A stretch of DNA of 64,000 nucleotides from positions 34,898,654 through 34,962,653 of the forward strand of contig JAMXBB010000011.1 of the NCBI GenBank assembly GCA_024138015.1. Reading direction: 5' to 3'. The notes under the pieces were generated by a model that made no database searches, was not told the origin of the DNA, and saw only the letters and a list, made by a program, of their open reading frames with translations. Below, one piece after another: positions 21,920-36,000 of this stretch. Position 1 is the stretch's first letter, and every line of letters starts with the position of its first letter. This DNA is from Lumnitzera littorea (taxonomy: Eukaryota > Streptophyta > Magnoliopsida > Myrtales > Combretaceae). A program made the translations under genes and the position numbers.

Positions 21920-24296
21920 TTACAAGAGTTCATCTAATAAGGTTTTGAAATGAAAGCTGTCGATTTGGGAGCTTAGAGATGAAAAGGAATCATTCAACTG
22001 AGTGGATTCAAGCTCAAGTTCACGCATACGTTCCTGGATTTCTGCTATTTTTGCCTTTGAGTTTGCAATATCCTGCTCCTTTTTAGCTAAATCTTCCTGC
22101 TGCAGTTCCAGTTCTTTCTTGGCGGACTCTAAGGCACGATCACACTTTGTCTTGGCTGCTTTGATCGTCTGATGCTGTGTAGTGAACTCGCTTACCTCTG
22201 AGAGTTCATCAAGTATACGATGCAACCAACCTACATTCACTCGTGAAGCTTCCATGTCCTTCACAATGGCCAGCATCTCCTTAATCTTCGGCTTGGTTAA
22301 GTGCATAAATGAATTGTTTTGCAACTCTTGAACCACAAAGCAAATACACTCAAGGTAATATGAGCGCATTGCGATTGACTCCAATTGACAATTTTCAGCT
22401 ATATCTCCATATTTCTCCAAAATAGCTTCCAAAATAGAAGCAACACTGGCTTTGACAACATATTTCCCAACACTAACACGGGATTCAGAAGCAGCTGATT
22501 GGACCTCTTCTTCGTCACTGTTTGAAAAGCGATCATTGCTAGACATACTGGATCTGGATCCCATAGATCCGAAAAGAAAACGTGGCATGCTGTTTCTCAG
22601 GTCATCAGTAATAGCACGCGGAACAGCATCATCCAATGCATTGTCATCGTTGTTGTTGTCTTCCTCCTTGGAGTGTGTGGAACTGGCAAAGGACGTGCCC
22701 TTTTTAAGCTCTTTAGAATTATCAGGCTGTTTTCAGAAAAGTTCCACGTTAAGGGGAAAAGCAGATATGAAGTAATATGGAAAGCATACATTAGGGTGGG
22801 GTGGGGGACGGTACTCACCGAAATACCGAGCATCGGAGTGGTATTTCCAGATATAGCAGCGGGAGGAGAAGATTTCACTTGCCCCTTGTTGAAAGAGAAA
22901 TCTTCAGGGTAAATCACTCCAGAATGCAAGGGAGAAGAAGAAACGGGCTTAACCGCTGGCTCTAATTCCTCTATTTCCTCCACTTCCCTGGAATTTGGGC
23001 GTGAAGGAGGTGATGGAGCCGCAACTGCAGATATAGCAGGAACTTTACCATTCTCGAGAGCATTTGTAGGTTTGAGTGGTTGCGTATATGTAGTCGCAGA
23101 ATCAAGAGGAACAGCAGCAAGGTTGTTACGAGCTTCAGTGGCTTTTGGCTGCATATTGCGTTCCTTCTTTTGGTTCAAATTCTGGGGAGCATCAATTGCA
23201 GGGGATCCTGAAAGAAATGGCAGTATGAACTTAGTCGGACTGGATGCAATCATAGCACACCCTATTGGTTAAGAAGGTACAACCGAAAATCTTCAACTTG
23301 ACTACTCATAGGCCATAGTACAAATTCTAAAGTTCTCGTAAATCAATAAAAGCGAGGGGAAAAAAATGCTGGATGGAATCATCAGTCCTCCACAAGCTTA
23401 ATTATTATCAGCAAGACTTCCAACCAGAAATGGGGAAAGAATCAGTTTTTCATTCCATCAAATTACTTTATCTGATAAAACTAGATGAACCTGGATATTG
23501 AGTCACACAAGATGAGCATAAAGCAAAATTTTTTGTTTTGCAGAATCGATATTGCAGAGACTTTTACCACTAGAGATATGTAAACCTCAAACATAATTCT
23601 AATATGTTCTCAGTGGTTAAAGACTAGCCAGGACCAGAGACTGCAGAGAATTGTGCTACAATTCTTAAGTTAGAGATTAACCTGATTCCTTGGCTTTCCT
23701 CCGTTGCTCTGCTCGAGCAATCTTTTCAAGACAATGATCACCACATTCATGGTAAGGATTCGAAGCATTAGGACAACCACGATGAACTTTTCTTTCTTTA
23801 GGAACCTTTTTGTGAAACTCTTCAAGAGTTGGCCGGTTCCCTGGCAAAATCGAGAAGGAGATAAAAAGCCATGATCCAGAGCCCTCACAGGAAAATTCAT
23901 AAAGTTTCAGTTTTGACAGCATTAAGTGCTTTTTACTTCATACTTTAACATCATAAAACCCTGGTGTTACAGCAAAAGTAGTATTGCAGCCATACATCAG
24001 ACAAAATATTCTGGGTAACCAAGATGTGCTCATATTTCAAGAATTGTTAGATGTACGATCAAGAGGAAGTCAAGATATATAACAAAACCTCCCAATACGA
24101 ATAGAATTTTCATTGCTAAACAGCATGACTTGCTACAAGACAATCCAATTGCAGAAACAAGAACCAACATACCGGATTGTTTTGACCCCTTGTGAGGCTT
24201 GCCATTTGCTATCTTCATATAGCAAACTTCAATACACTCATGGTAAGGATTAGATGCATTTGGGCAATCTGGATGTACTTTTCTCCTGTCAGCCAT
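21920..24296 (-). CDS. PEARLI-4 (phospholipase-like) family protein, 492 aa, four coding exons
   Basis: Exons, all with GT-AG borders: 24,296-24,173, 23,840-23,682, 23,207-22,819 and 22,726-21,920, giving 1,479 coding bases including TAA. Introns are 332, 474 and 92 bp; the first two are phase 1, the third phase 0. Residues 6-25 and 59-78 each carry a KVHxxCPNASNPYHECxxxC module (C-x9-C-x3-C plus two His), one per exon. Residues about 96-310 are Pro/Ser-rich, acidic and probably disordered. Residues about 311-410 form a helical domain (GKYVVKASVASILEAILEKY, AMRSYYLECICFVVQEL, VNVGWLHRILDEL) that I recognise as PEARLI-4. Residues about 414-470 are a Lys/Glu coiled coil. There is no signal peptide or membrane segment. 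The family's biochemical role is unknown and the 'phospholipase-like' name does not show activity. From memory, the N-terminal module also occurs in plant SYF2-like splicing factors. The upstream ATG context and frame continuity support this start. Confidence 0.85.
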
Positions 24297-25645
24297 CTCT
24301 GCAGAGTTCTTTACAACTGTTAGATGAAGAACAATTAGTAAACCCAGTCTAATTCTTTAGAAGCTTCAAATGCACAATTCAATTGACTTGACAATTCGCA
24401 GGCGGTGTTAGAAAAAATGACAAGTTATCTAGATGATCTTTTGTATGGAAAATTAATCTTCGATCTTCTCTATTTTCTACATGGAATATGCTCCTAGTTG
24501 TTTATATTTTCCAACAGTTTTCTAATCCCATTTCTGACTTTGCTTCAAGAATTGATTGGTATAATTCTTTGTGCTCCAAGTCAAAGCCACTATTTCTAGA
24601 AGATTGACCAGAACTCTCTACATTTTCCCGGAAATGAATATACAGGAAATACATTTTTCCTCAGTCTTATTTATTCCTCTATATAATATTCAAAGAAAAG
24701 AAATGGAGAATTCAAAAAATTTTCTAAAACCAAACAGGTTCCTAATCTGTCGGGAGGAAAAAAAAAAAACACTGTGGCTTTGGTCTCAACAAACCAAGGA
24801 ATCAAGGACTTGTGTGATTGTGATACACCGTTTCATTGAAATTGACGGTAGCTAGTAAGATTAAAATAAAAACTGAATATTTGTATAATCATCGAAACCC
24901 TAAAGAAATGAAATAAAAATGGCGAAACCCGTGATCTTATAATATGAAAATTCAATTTTAATGATGGATTGATTTATCAAATAATAAAAATCACCTTCAT
25001 TAGTAAGAATATAATTTTCCTTCTATAACAGTCAAAAAGAAAATAATTTACGATAGGGAGTTCCTTGAATTATTGAAATTGAATAGAAATTTTGTCTAGA
25101 AAGCAGGAGTTCACATACTCAGCTCCATGTTTTCTCAATTCTCATATATAAACTCATAATCAAACATCAAAACAAAGGGCACTCACAAAATCAAACAAAA
25201 CCATATAAATGACAAAAACTAACAGCGATTTTCATTAAAGAGCTAGAATCTTTAGAATACCCACGAATCACATTTATGCACAACACAATAAAACGAAGAA
25301 CCCGAGAAAAAAAGGTGAAAAAACACAAAAAAAAAAAAAACCATGTAGCACACTCGGAACCAGAATTTTCCGATAATGAGTTCGAGGTTAACTTTTTAAA
25401 CAAAAATAAGAAGAAATACTATTTTAAATATTTTTCTCGTGAAAATAAATAAAAAAGAAAAAAGTTCGGGGCGACCACCGGGAACAGCCGATACCGACAG
25501 TGTCTGTCTGGATCATGAGATGTTGTAAAACCGGCATTAGAAAGAACAAAACCCAATTGGCAGGAACAAAAGCTATCACCTGAGAGAGAAAGAGAGAGAG
25601 ACAGCGATCCACCGAGAGAGAGGGAGGGAGATAGGAAGTATAAAA
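24297..25645 (-). other. 5' UTR with a probable 1.26-kb leader intron
   Basis: On the minus strand a CT-rich leader (CCCTCTCTCTCGGTGG..., about 25,635-25,580) ends in CAG followed by GTGATAGC, a good donor at 25,579. Possible acceptors before the ATG are CTAACAG (exon from 24,317) or CTCTGCAG (exon from 24,298). The AT-rich, gene-free DNA between fits an intron. Leader introns of this kind are common in plant genes and can raise expression. I infer this model from signals only. Confidence 0.5.
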
Positions 25646-25800
25646 AAATATTGGGAGTTTGGTATGAACAATGTACAGGACTACTAGTCTTCAACACTTT
25701 TTGGTTGTTAGGTTTTGTAATTTTTGCCTTGGATGTGAAATGCGTATCAAAAGAGGAGCATGCATTATTTGACCTACGTCACCTACAACTCAAACTTCAA
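25636..25800 (-). promoter_or_regulatory. Candidate promoter of the PEARLI-4 gene
   Basis: Just upstream of the CT-rich leader the minus strand has AATATTTTTTTATAC (about 25,638-25,652), a weak TATA-like element, with pyrimidine patches next to it. Further up, GGTGACGTAGGTCA (25,769-25,782) contains TGACGT, the core bound by plant bZIP (TGA-type) factors. No other gene lies nearby on either strand to explain it. Confidence 0.35.
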
Positions 25801-26039
25801 CGGTCCCACCAAAATCAAAGGTCCAATTTCTTACGCGCAAGACATGCGATTCCCTTTTTCCGTCGTTAACGAAAATGGCAACATGCAGAACCATTCACCA
25901 CAGGAACAAAAGAGGGCAGGGACCGCCGTGTACTCCGTAAATCTAATTTTTTTACAGCATTTTAAATCGATTGAGCAATTACAGTAGGGGAAAATTTTTC
26001 TGCAGGATAATAATGGTAGGGGTCGAGTTATCTGCATGT

Positions 26040-29000
26040 TAATAAATTATACATTCTCTTTTTTTTTTCCCAAAATAATTACGTATTTTGAATTATAATT
26101 CTAAGTCTTAGACAAAGATTTTCCATGACAATTTGTTATGTTACTGCATGTCTATTACGATATATTTTTATGCTTTTTTGTAAAGTTTTTAAATATTTTT
26201 ATTTATTTCGATTTTTCCTCTTAACTTTACTAGATGTTTAATTGAAAGAATATGGATAAATATCTTTAATTCCCAACATTTTATCGGTTTCTATCTGAGT
26301 CTAAACTACCTTTTTTGTTTTTTTTTAATTGAAGTCTTTAATGTTTGCAAAAATTAGGACAATTTCAACAGTGTCAACATTTTTTTTTAATAAATAATAC
26401 GTGACAGCATTTCTTACATCCACGCAATTATATAAAACAAATAATATAATAAAATCATAAAAAAATAAATTAAAATATAAAAAATAAAAAATAAAAAAAA
26501 ATAGAAACTACAAAAGAAAAAGAAAAAGACTTAGCCATTGCTTACTCTCACAATGGATTGAACAATCAACTTGTTTTAATACGTCATAATCCACTTTGCA
26601 ACTGCCCTACCCTTAAGTGGCCACTAGCTATCATTTGTTTTTGAATATGGATTTTTTATTTAAATTTTTATATTTTTATTTTTCTAGTTTCTTATTAATG
26701 AAAGTACTTAATTAATATATATAATTATATTATTAAATTAAATTAATTATTTAAGCTAATCCATCATGTAATTAACGCTAATAGAAAATCTAAACGCACC
26801 TAAAAGGCCTAATTTTGAGGGATCAAATATAAAAAAAAAAAAGGTTTATAACCTGAATAGGAAATTAGTGAGACATGGATAATTGGATAAATATTACATA
26901 GCATGATGAGACGAGTGAACTTAATGAAACAATTATAATGTTAAATTTTACTATAACATATATAAACCTATTTCGATTTGCCCCAAACACCCTATGAGAG
27001 AGGGTAACTAATTAAATTCAAACTCAACTCGAAGTGATCTTTTTTGAGTTTGAACTCCACTTAATTTAGCTTATTGAAACTCAACTTCTAAAAAACCTAA
27101 ATGAGTTAAACTTGACTAGCATTTTAATAGGACTCTTACTCAATTAGACTTATGAGCTATTCAAGTTAATATCATAAAACTTAAGATTGACTTGATAAAT
27201 GACTAGAGAAATTTGAACTTAAACTCAATTTGATTAATATTAAGTCAAATTTGAATTAAATTAAGGTAAATTTTGGTAGTTTTCAAGTAGTTTTAATTCA
27301 TTATTTTGATATGTTAATAGTACAAGGACACGCAAAAAGGAAAAAAGAATATGGCATGATATTTTAATTTTTATTTGTTAGGCAGGTAAATATACGATAA
27401 CTAATACTTACTAGTTATGTCGTTTAATTTTTGAAGTAATTCCTTAACTCAGGTTTGTAATTCTTGTAAGAATCCAATTGTCCCATATGCGAATGGCAAT
27501 TTGTTTGGTGATATGACACATGACAAAGGTTGAAGAAAAAGAGAGAGTCGAAGAGATAAAGGAGGACTGGGAAAGGAAAACTATGATTTCCTAAGTTACG
27601 AACATTTACTTTAATAAATCAACTTAAGAATGTTAGAAGGAAAAAACTACTTTATAATAGAAAAACAGAAAAGACTACTTTACATGGATTTCTATTATTT
27701 CAGCTTACGTACTTTACCTGCTTATATCCACTTTTATGGGCTTTGAAAATTAAGTGGCAAACCTATTGGATTATTACTCTAAACGAAAACGTAAATGCAA
27801 TTTAACTTTTCTTTCCAAGAGAAATTAAAATAAGATGGAAAACTATGAAAATGTCAATATTGTTTATTTATTGGAATTGTATGAAAAATTGCGATAGATT
27901 TAAGCCATATAAAATTAAGATCGTTTTTACTTTATTAATGTAATGATTTTGGATATATAAATAAAAGGATAGTGTGGATCGAGAAAGACTAGATAATAAA
28001 TATCTTCTTTAAATCAATATTCTAATATTGATATTAATTGGTAGAAAAGGAATACTGGAATATATTTCAAAATAAAGAAAGAAAATGAGAACTAGTAATA
28101 ATTGCTATTTGTAGATTTTTCTTAGCCATTTGGCGACCTTTATTAGTTAAAACAATGAGAATCAAAATCATGTCGGGGCATTAGTTCTTCATAACAGAAA
28201 GAAATCTGCGATTGTAATTTTAAGATCTTATCCAATCCCAAATGACAGGCTAACACCTATAGTTGCCACATGGTGAGGCAGGGGTCGCAATTTAGGATAT
28301 GACCATGAAACGTATTCATATATAAAGAAGCTGATAGGAAGCACTGCCAAATCATAGCCGTTTAAATATAATAAAATTTATGTTTTGGTTCAAGTTTAAC
28401 TCACAAACCGATTCATTTATCAGGTCCTATAAATAAGTTTTAGATTCTATCCGTAAATTTGCTTAATTTTAAAATAATTAATATTTTAAAAATTAAAAGA
28501 GCACTATCTTTTTCTTTTTTATGAATATGTGAAGAAAGATAATATGAGTACACATCCAAATATGGATAGTAGTAAGTTAAGAGCTTAAGATTCTATTAAT
28601 GATAAATAGACAAATGACTTATAAATAACTTTACTTTTTAGAAATACATATATTGAATTTGAATTTATTTCATTTGCTATGATTCTTATAATTTTTTTTT
28701 AAATCTAGGAAATTCAATCTTTTAAAAGCATGCAAACACTTATAAGTTTTAATAAATTAGAATTATATTTATATTTATATGATGAGTGATATACAATCGT
28801 TGAATTAGGTGTTTAGAGTTATTGAAATTCTAATCAATCTTAATATCCTAAAGCTACAAAAATGCTACTTAAGCTTATCAATATCTAAGATAATTTCGGA
28901 ATCTACATTTAGTATATGCTTGAATTCTTGATTAACATAGTAGCTCATTAGAGTTACAAACTATGTAAGGTTTTATTATGTATAAAGGATTAGTTTTATA

Positions 29001-29985
29001 AAGAATATAATAAACTAAAATATTTGTATAAATCTTTTAACATAATTTATTTTTTATTTGTACAATTATTTATATGCAGATTCTTTGATTATATCTCTAG
29101 AGAAGTTACCACTAATAGTAATATCTCGTGAGATATGGTTTAATCTATTATCAAGAAGTTATATAGTTAATTGATGTGTACATTTGCAATAATTTTAATG
29201 GACTTTGCTTTATAACTTTTGTTGAGTTGTAATTTCATTTATAAGTTATGTCATTTTTATTTGTAAAATGTTAATTTTATAATTGTCATTTTCTCTATAA
29301 ATTTATGAATATTTTATAGATTTTAGTTGTAGCTTTTTAATTGACTGATGAATCTATTCGGGACATGAAACATGTTTATTAAATGGGTCGCATTATGAGT
29401 TTAGATTTTCATACATCATTTATATATGGGTTGGGTTACGAGTTGAGGCTTTCAAAATATGGACCTGTTTAGACTCAAATATGAGAAACAACAAGTTAAT
29501 ATGAATTGTCAGCCTTATGACAAGGTGCCTTATAGTTTGATTTCATATATATTTACTAATAGAGATCATTATAACTATTTTTTCCTTGTTTCTATAGGTT
29601 TTAACATGCCAAGTCGGTTCATATGCTATACAATTTCAACTTCACATTTGCTTGGATTTTGTTCAACATGGCCAAGTTGAACTTAAATATAAGCAAATAA
29701 TTTATATAAAAAGTTTGTTGAATTTGAGAGTTTAAACTTAAAGATAAAAATAAGTGGTAAGAAAATCTTCCCTAAATAAATTGAGATTATTCAAGTCAAC
29801 ATTAGGATCATTTATTCAGATTTTGAGTTAAAATTGAGCTTCCCTCCCTCCCTTCTTATGTACCACCCCCTTCTCCTTCCCTTAAGTGTTGCCACCCTAA
29901 TTGGTAGATCGTCCTCCTTCCAATTCAATAGTAAGTTAATATTTCAAGAATTCTTTTCCAAAGGAACACATAAGGATAGATAAGC
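26040..29985. other. Gene-free AT-rich intergenic DNA
   Basis: No exon series or retroelement domain was seen. Points inside it: an A-rich tract (26,440-26,530); a segment (27,015-27,265) full of AACTCAAACT, TTGAACTTAA and TGAGTT words, resembling a decayed dispersed repeat with CTCGAA-type motifs; and 29,350-29,680, where GGGTTGGGTTACGAGTTGAGG-like wording suggests another degraded repeat. None has clear ends. Confidence 0.45.
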
Positions 29986-29987
29986 GA

Positions 29988-30030
29988 ATATATGTATGTA
30001 CATGCATGTATGTATCTATGTATGTATAAA
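29988..30030. repeat. TATG/TATC microsatellite
   Basis: About 43 bp of imperfect TATG, CATG and TATC units (TATATGTATGTACATGCATG...). An imperfect simple repeat. Confidence 0.7.
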
Positions 30031-33000
30031 ATGGAAACCTTGGCTAAGTGTATTTTATAGAAGAGATCACTTTTGGTAGCAATTGATTTGGATAACTTTC
30101 TACCTTCGTTTTCACTCTAAGATTTTTCCACTCATTAAACTCAATAAATTCATTAGTCCACTCTTTTAATCTTAATCTAACAGGAATATGATCAATTTTT
30201 TTCATATACACAAAACCATAAGATATGGAATCTTGTTCAGGGTTATGTATGTATCAATTAATAACACATATGATATGATCTATAATTGTTTTAAGGAAAG
30301 CACTATAGATTAACCCATCTTTAGCCTTATAACTTTTAGAACATGTAGAGCTTGGTACTTGAATATATGAGGAGAATCGCTTAATGAAGCAAAACTTTTA
30401 TGAAACTTGTAACTTGATTGGAGATTTAGAAAGTTTAAAATTTGTACATGAGACAAAGCTTAGAAAAACTTAAAAGGGGGAGGTGAGAAGAAACACATTT
30501 TTAGATAAAAGAAAAAATCACTGGAGAAGGCATAGTTGACCCCCTAAGACCTTAGGTTGAGTGGCTAGAATTTTAGGAGAAAGTTGATTGCCTGATCCTC
30601 CTTATGCCTTAGTCAACCGCCTTATCTACTTACACTAATTGATTAATCTTTTGGCAACCTAATTTGGACCTAATAGACCTAAAATCAAGTACATAAAGGA
30701 GGAATCAAGCATTAGCATCAACATCTTAACTTTTGATACACATATAGGTATTAATCTATTATGTGTAGAATTTAGGTGCAGGCTATAATTTCAGTATTTA
30801 TCAACAAGTTATGTTGATGTTAGAGAAGTAACTATAGTTATGTAATGCATATGTGTATAGATAGAATGAAAATTGACTAGTGATTATTCGACCTAATAAA
30901 TGTATGAACTTGATTGTATGTGACCTATACTGAGATCTATGGATGGGCAAATCATGGATTGCATTTCTATGGCCTCGAAAGGGATGGCTTCTAGGATGAT
31001 GTGATTAATTCTATACTTAGGCCATAGTCTATGGCTTAGTTGGTTGCTAATACGAGGGAATTGTGATTAATATGGCTAGTTGAGTAGGAATGAAGTTATA
31101 ATAGGGTGAATTGATGGTATGGGAAATTTATTTAAATTTTATAGACAGATTACGCTCCTCATGGAATAAAAAAGTAATAAACTCATTATGAGATATTTTC
31201 TTTTGGTTCTAGTAGTGCTGACTTAAATTGTTCCTTACCATTTATTATTGTAATATAGATTAGGTTTGACCTATCTTTGACTAGAGTTTGAGTTTTTCTA
31301 ACTCTTCGGATACCAAAATCGTATTGTTTGCAAAGCTTAAATAAAGAGCATATCGAACCTTATTTGCTACAATCAGCAATTATGAGCCTCTATGTTGATT
31401 GACATATGTATGTGTGGGATGCAACCGCTACATATTGTGTGAAATCTTACAAATTAGTGACTAAGACTTTAGCTTCTAAATTGAGGGTGTTCACAAAAGT
31501 TACCTGATTAGATTTGAAACTTGTGATAAGACTATGAAAAATACGTTAAAGTAACCTTGAGAATTTAGATTCAAAAATGAAATAATAATATAAGTAAAAA
31601 TCTAATTATATTTATATTATTTGTTATTTATTGAAAATCCACAATTTAAGTTCCAATAATTAAGAAGTTCTTAAAGACGAATTATTTGGGTGGTAATATT
31701 AATAAAAAGACATGATATAAAGGAAATATGTAAGCACATCGTATACATTTTGCATATTTAAATATATATGTAATTAATTAAAAACCCAAATATATATAAT
31801 ATACTAATTTAACTAAGTAAATTAATAAAAAATTATTAAAATAGATATAAGGCTACTTTAAAATAATGGAACTAGGCATGGCAACTTTAGAAAGAATAAT
31901 AGTTATGAAATGTTAAGTATTGGATACCTAATGACATATATAAGACAATGGAAATTATATAATCAAGACATAAACCACTAAACTAAATTACAGTCAACCT
32001 AAGCTCATTTACTCAAGAAAACTCAAATTTTCATAATTTATTTTAATTAGTTTAGAGCCTAAGGAAAATCAGGAGAGCCTCAAGAAGTGAGGGAAAAGCT
32101 TTGAGAAAATTTTAAAAAGAAATAGAGTGTAATTTTGGTCAATTAGAGTAAGTAAGCAACTACAAAAATTAGCATTGAACCAACACCATCATTTGAACAA
32201 GGAACCACCATTTAACTCCATCAGCACCACTAGCACCGCTACCGGTCATCAAAAGTTCATGCACTTACTAACGCTCTATTTTGCTTTGATTTTCATTTAA
32301 TTCTTAAAAATTCTAAATTATGTTAGAAAATTCTTTAAAAATATACTTTTAGGCTATTTTGCATGTAGTTTCATAGAAAAATATTATTCTAATGAAATTA
32401 AGCGATTTTATACATCGCCCCCCTTAGGAAGGACCATAATTAAATGAATTTTTTAATCTATTTTTAAAACCATAATCTACATAGTTTCGGTTTTAGAATT
32501 TTTTATTAACAACTTAAAATATCTGCTTTAATGTTATGTAAAAAGCTTTACCAAAACAACTAGTTTAAATTTTCCTAATCGTTAGTTTTTAGAAAATGGC
32601 TATGTTGAAATTTTTAGAAATATTATGGAAAATTTTTCAATATATCATGATTACCCAAGAATTGTTTATTTCATCAATATCCCAGTTTTGAATTCGAAAT
32701 CATAATTTTCAACTATGTGACTATTGTTTTTACTTAAATAGTGAGCTAAAGGAGTTTCCCTATAAAGTGCCAAATAAAAGGAAGATGGAAGATGTGCGAT
32801 TGTTGAATCTATCTTGAAGTCATGGAGAATGTGGAAATTTAGCAAGCTTTGAGTTATTTTAGCCAGGTCAGAAGATATATCAAAGGCTTTATTAAGTAAA
32901 ATTACTTACTAGAATCTACTCAAAAGCTAAATCAAAAGGTGTTTAGATAAGAATTCTAACTAGAGTGGACATGGAAAGTAAGATAGAAGGTACCCTGTCA

Positions 33001-36000
33001 AGCATTTTTAAACTAACCCAATTTGGAGGATATTTTATAAGGTAATTTAGAGGGCAACTTAGAGGATGTCCCAGCTGAGACTTTACCTAAAATGACCCTA
33101 AAACTTAAAAGTTTTGCATATAAATAACTTATTAATTGAAGGTTGACAAACTCAATTCTAGGAATAATGAGTAAATTATTGTTATTTTATAAGCATTAAA
33201 AAATCATTTATAATATAGGAAATATCAATAAAAGGAGTTTAACATCTATAATTGACAAGTGCAATAGGACTTGTAGGTAAGTTAGGGTCAATGCCTTATT
33301 ACATGTTTGTGTACTGTTTTAGAGTACTTAGAGACTTAAGTGTATCATTGATTGTACTTATAAATAATTGGTTGTACGCATGGATGAGTATCAATGAATA
33401 TTGTTGTGTTGTAATGATGACTAGTTTTCTTACTATGGTAGCTTGCAATGTTGTGCTCTCCAATTGACTATTTGCAATTGGTATATGCACCTTAAATGTA
33501 GACTAATCAAAACTTGACCTAACTCTTAACTTGACATGCATTGCAACCTAATAGGAGATGGCTAACATTCTCCGGTCAAATACTAACTCTTTTCAAAAGA
33601 GATAGCTAAAGTAGTCCCTTTCCTACCTTTAGTCGAATTATGTAACAAGAGAGAAGGTTATGGTAAGGTTGGAGGTGCTGATTCAAATGTAGTTATGAGA
33701 GGAGTAAAGTCTCCATACATAAGCTTGTGTTTGGCTGTAAATCGAAACATCATGATAAAATGTGGAAACCCTTCAAAACCTAGATTATAGCAAGCAAACT
33801 TTTTCTATTCCACGATAGACTGAACAACATCATGTGATAACACTTGTCTATGCATTGCATCTAACTAAATTGACTAACAACCCTACTTACTTGTTGTATA
33901 TGCATACTTTTATATCTGTCCTACTTATTGAGTAGTGGTTAATGACATCTTAATTGATTCCTTTTGTAGATTTTTAGTGTACATACCACAATCAACTAAC
34001 CATGAAGATTAAAAAAAAAAAGGGCATAGGGTATTAAGTAAGATTAATTGAAGTTAGAGAACACTTTTTCTTTCTTTTGTTTTAGGAGTTAGTTGGGCCT
34101 CCTTAACAACCCATTTTGATATATAATATGAACTATATTAAGATATGGAGTTTCTTCATAATATTTTTTTTACTTAATTCAATGTAAAGCTCAGTTTCAT
34201 TATATAAACTATTTCGAAAATGACTATAATTGCAGGATTAGAGATGGTTCATAGTAGTTTCATCGTATGTGCCTTGTCTATACTTAGTCCACAACAATAG
34301 CTACGCAATTAGCTTTGTTTTAGGATGGTATATATATCAGGATTGTTACAACTATACTGCTTTCAAGCCATGACATATTGGGCTTTATAGATCATCCATT
34401 TGGGATTTTACATTTCAAGTGATGAGGACATCTTAACCAATGGATAGGAAAGAAAAGTAATACTAATATATCTAATATTTGTAGATTATATGTAAGCTAG
34501 TTAAGACTTAAGTCTATCAATATTTCTTTAGACAACATGTAATTGTTCTCTAGAGATTATAAAAATGTTAAGAATAAAAAGAGTTAAATTCTCATAAGAA
34601 TTGGAATATTCATTTATGTACTCATAGATTATCTAGCAAGTTCCAAGCCTTGTATGTTCTTACCAAGAATAAAGAGCAAGCTAACCACATCTTATAGTTT
34701 GATGTGTAACACTTATTGTGTACAATTATATGTGTATTCATGCATTTATATGTTTGTTTCTTTATTATTGCATTAGATTCTTAGATGATTATAAATATAC
34801 CCTCATTATTTGGTAGATATAGTAGATCCTCAAAACTCTTGACTTTAGCTTGCCATCTTTTCATTATATATACACTTACTCTTGAACCATCAATAAACTC
34901 AACAACCATCACAAAAAGCTGAACAAGTGAAGACAATCTAATGAATGTTTGATGCATGATTAAAAGTTAGGGATAGGTAAAAGTAACCTTTCAAAGTTTA
35001 GGTAGCTTAATCAACACATAACCAATAGCTTTAAGGATACATTTTTAAGTTACCTTTAGATTATTTAAGTTTTATATATTGTTAACATTACATGTTTATA
35101 AGTAGATGCTACTGATAGCACATTGTAGGTCACCCAATATAAGACTTGGTTTAAACTACTTTAGGTAGAGTAAAATTAGAAATAAAATGTAAAAAATGAA
35201 CTAATTGTGGTGTTATAAAACATTAAGTATCATTACTAACCAATAAAGACATAGATGGTTTGTTGTGGTCTTTAATAGAGCTTGATAGTGGATATACTTA
35301 ACCTCTTAAAATATGATCTCATATTGAAAGAAAAGACGTGTGTTTACCTATACAAATTGCTAACAAATGCATTATATTAGAAGCTTTTGTAACTGTTTTA
35401 AGGACTTGATGTACTTTTGAGAAGTATTAAGCCAGCAAAATCACATTTTAGATTGTTTTAAGGTGTACTTTTATGTAATCAATAATTGTCTTAGTTGAAA
35501 TTAAATTTATATTTGCACATAAGCTCATATATTATATTAAACTAAAACTTTTTTGTTTAACTTCACACTCTTTTAAGAGAAATAAAAATCATAGTTCCTA
35601 CTTTATCCATCATCTTTAGTTCCTTTAGTATGAGCAATAATGACGTAAGTAGCACTACTTTCTGTTTTTTCTCTTTCCTTAAACATTCTCCTCAATCACA
35701 TTTTACTAGTAAAATTTCCATTTTCAATGCATTCTATATGTTTTTATTTTGGGTAACCAACATAGTGGATATTTGCCTTAACTTAGCCTATAAAGTTGGG
35801 CAATGTACAAATTTTTCACCATAAATACAATTGAATCCAACGTTAGCAAATTGATGGTGCAATTACAACAAAGCAAAAGGTCCTTCACAGTTTCCAAATG
35901 GCCACAAAATTAATATCATCCATTGCTTATAGTTTTTCTTTTAATGAGATTTTCACCTTTGGGAAAAAAAAAAACTACAACAAGTCTTCCAAATAAAATG

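Noticed and set aside
22452..23272. Plus-strand open frames opposite the PEARLI-4 exons
   Set aside because: They are antisense shadows of well-supported minus-strand exons with matching splice sites.
25831..26037. Minus-strand open frame upstream of the PEARLI-4 gene
   Set aside because: It lies in the promoter region, is short, and shows no domain or convincing splice link to exon 1.
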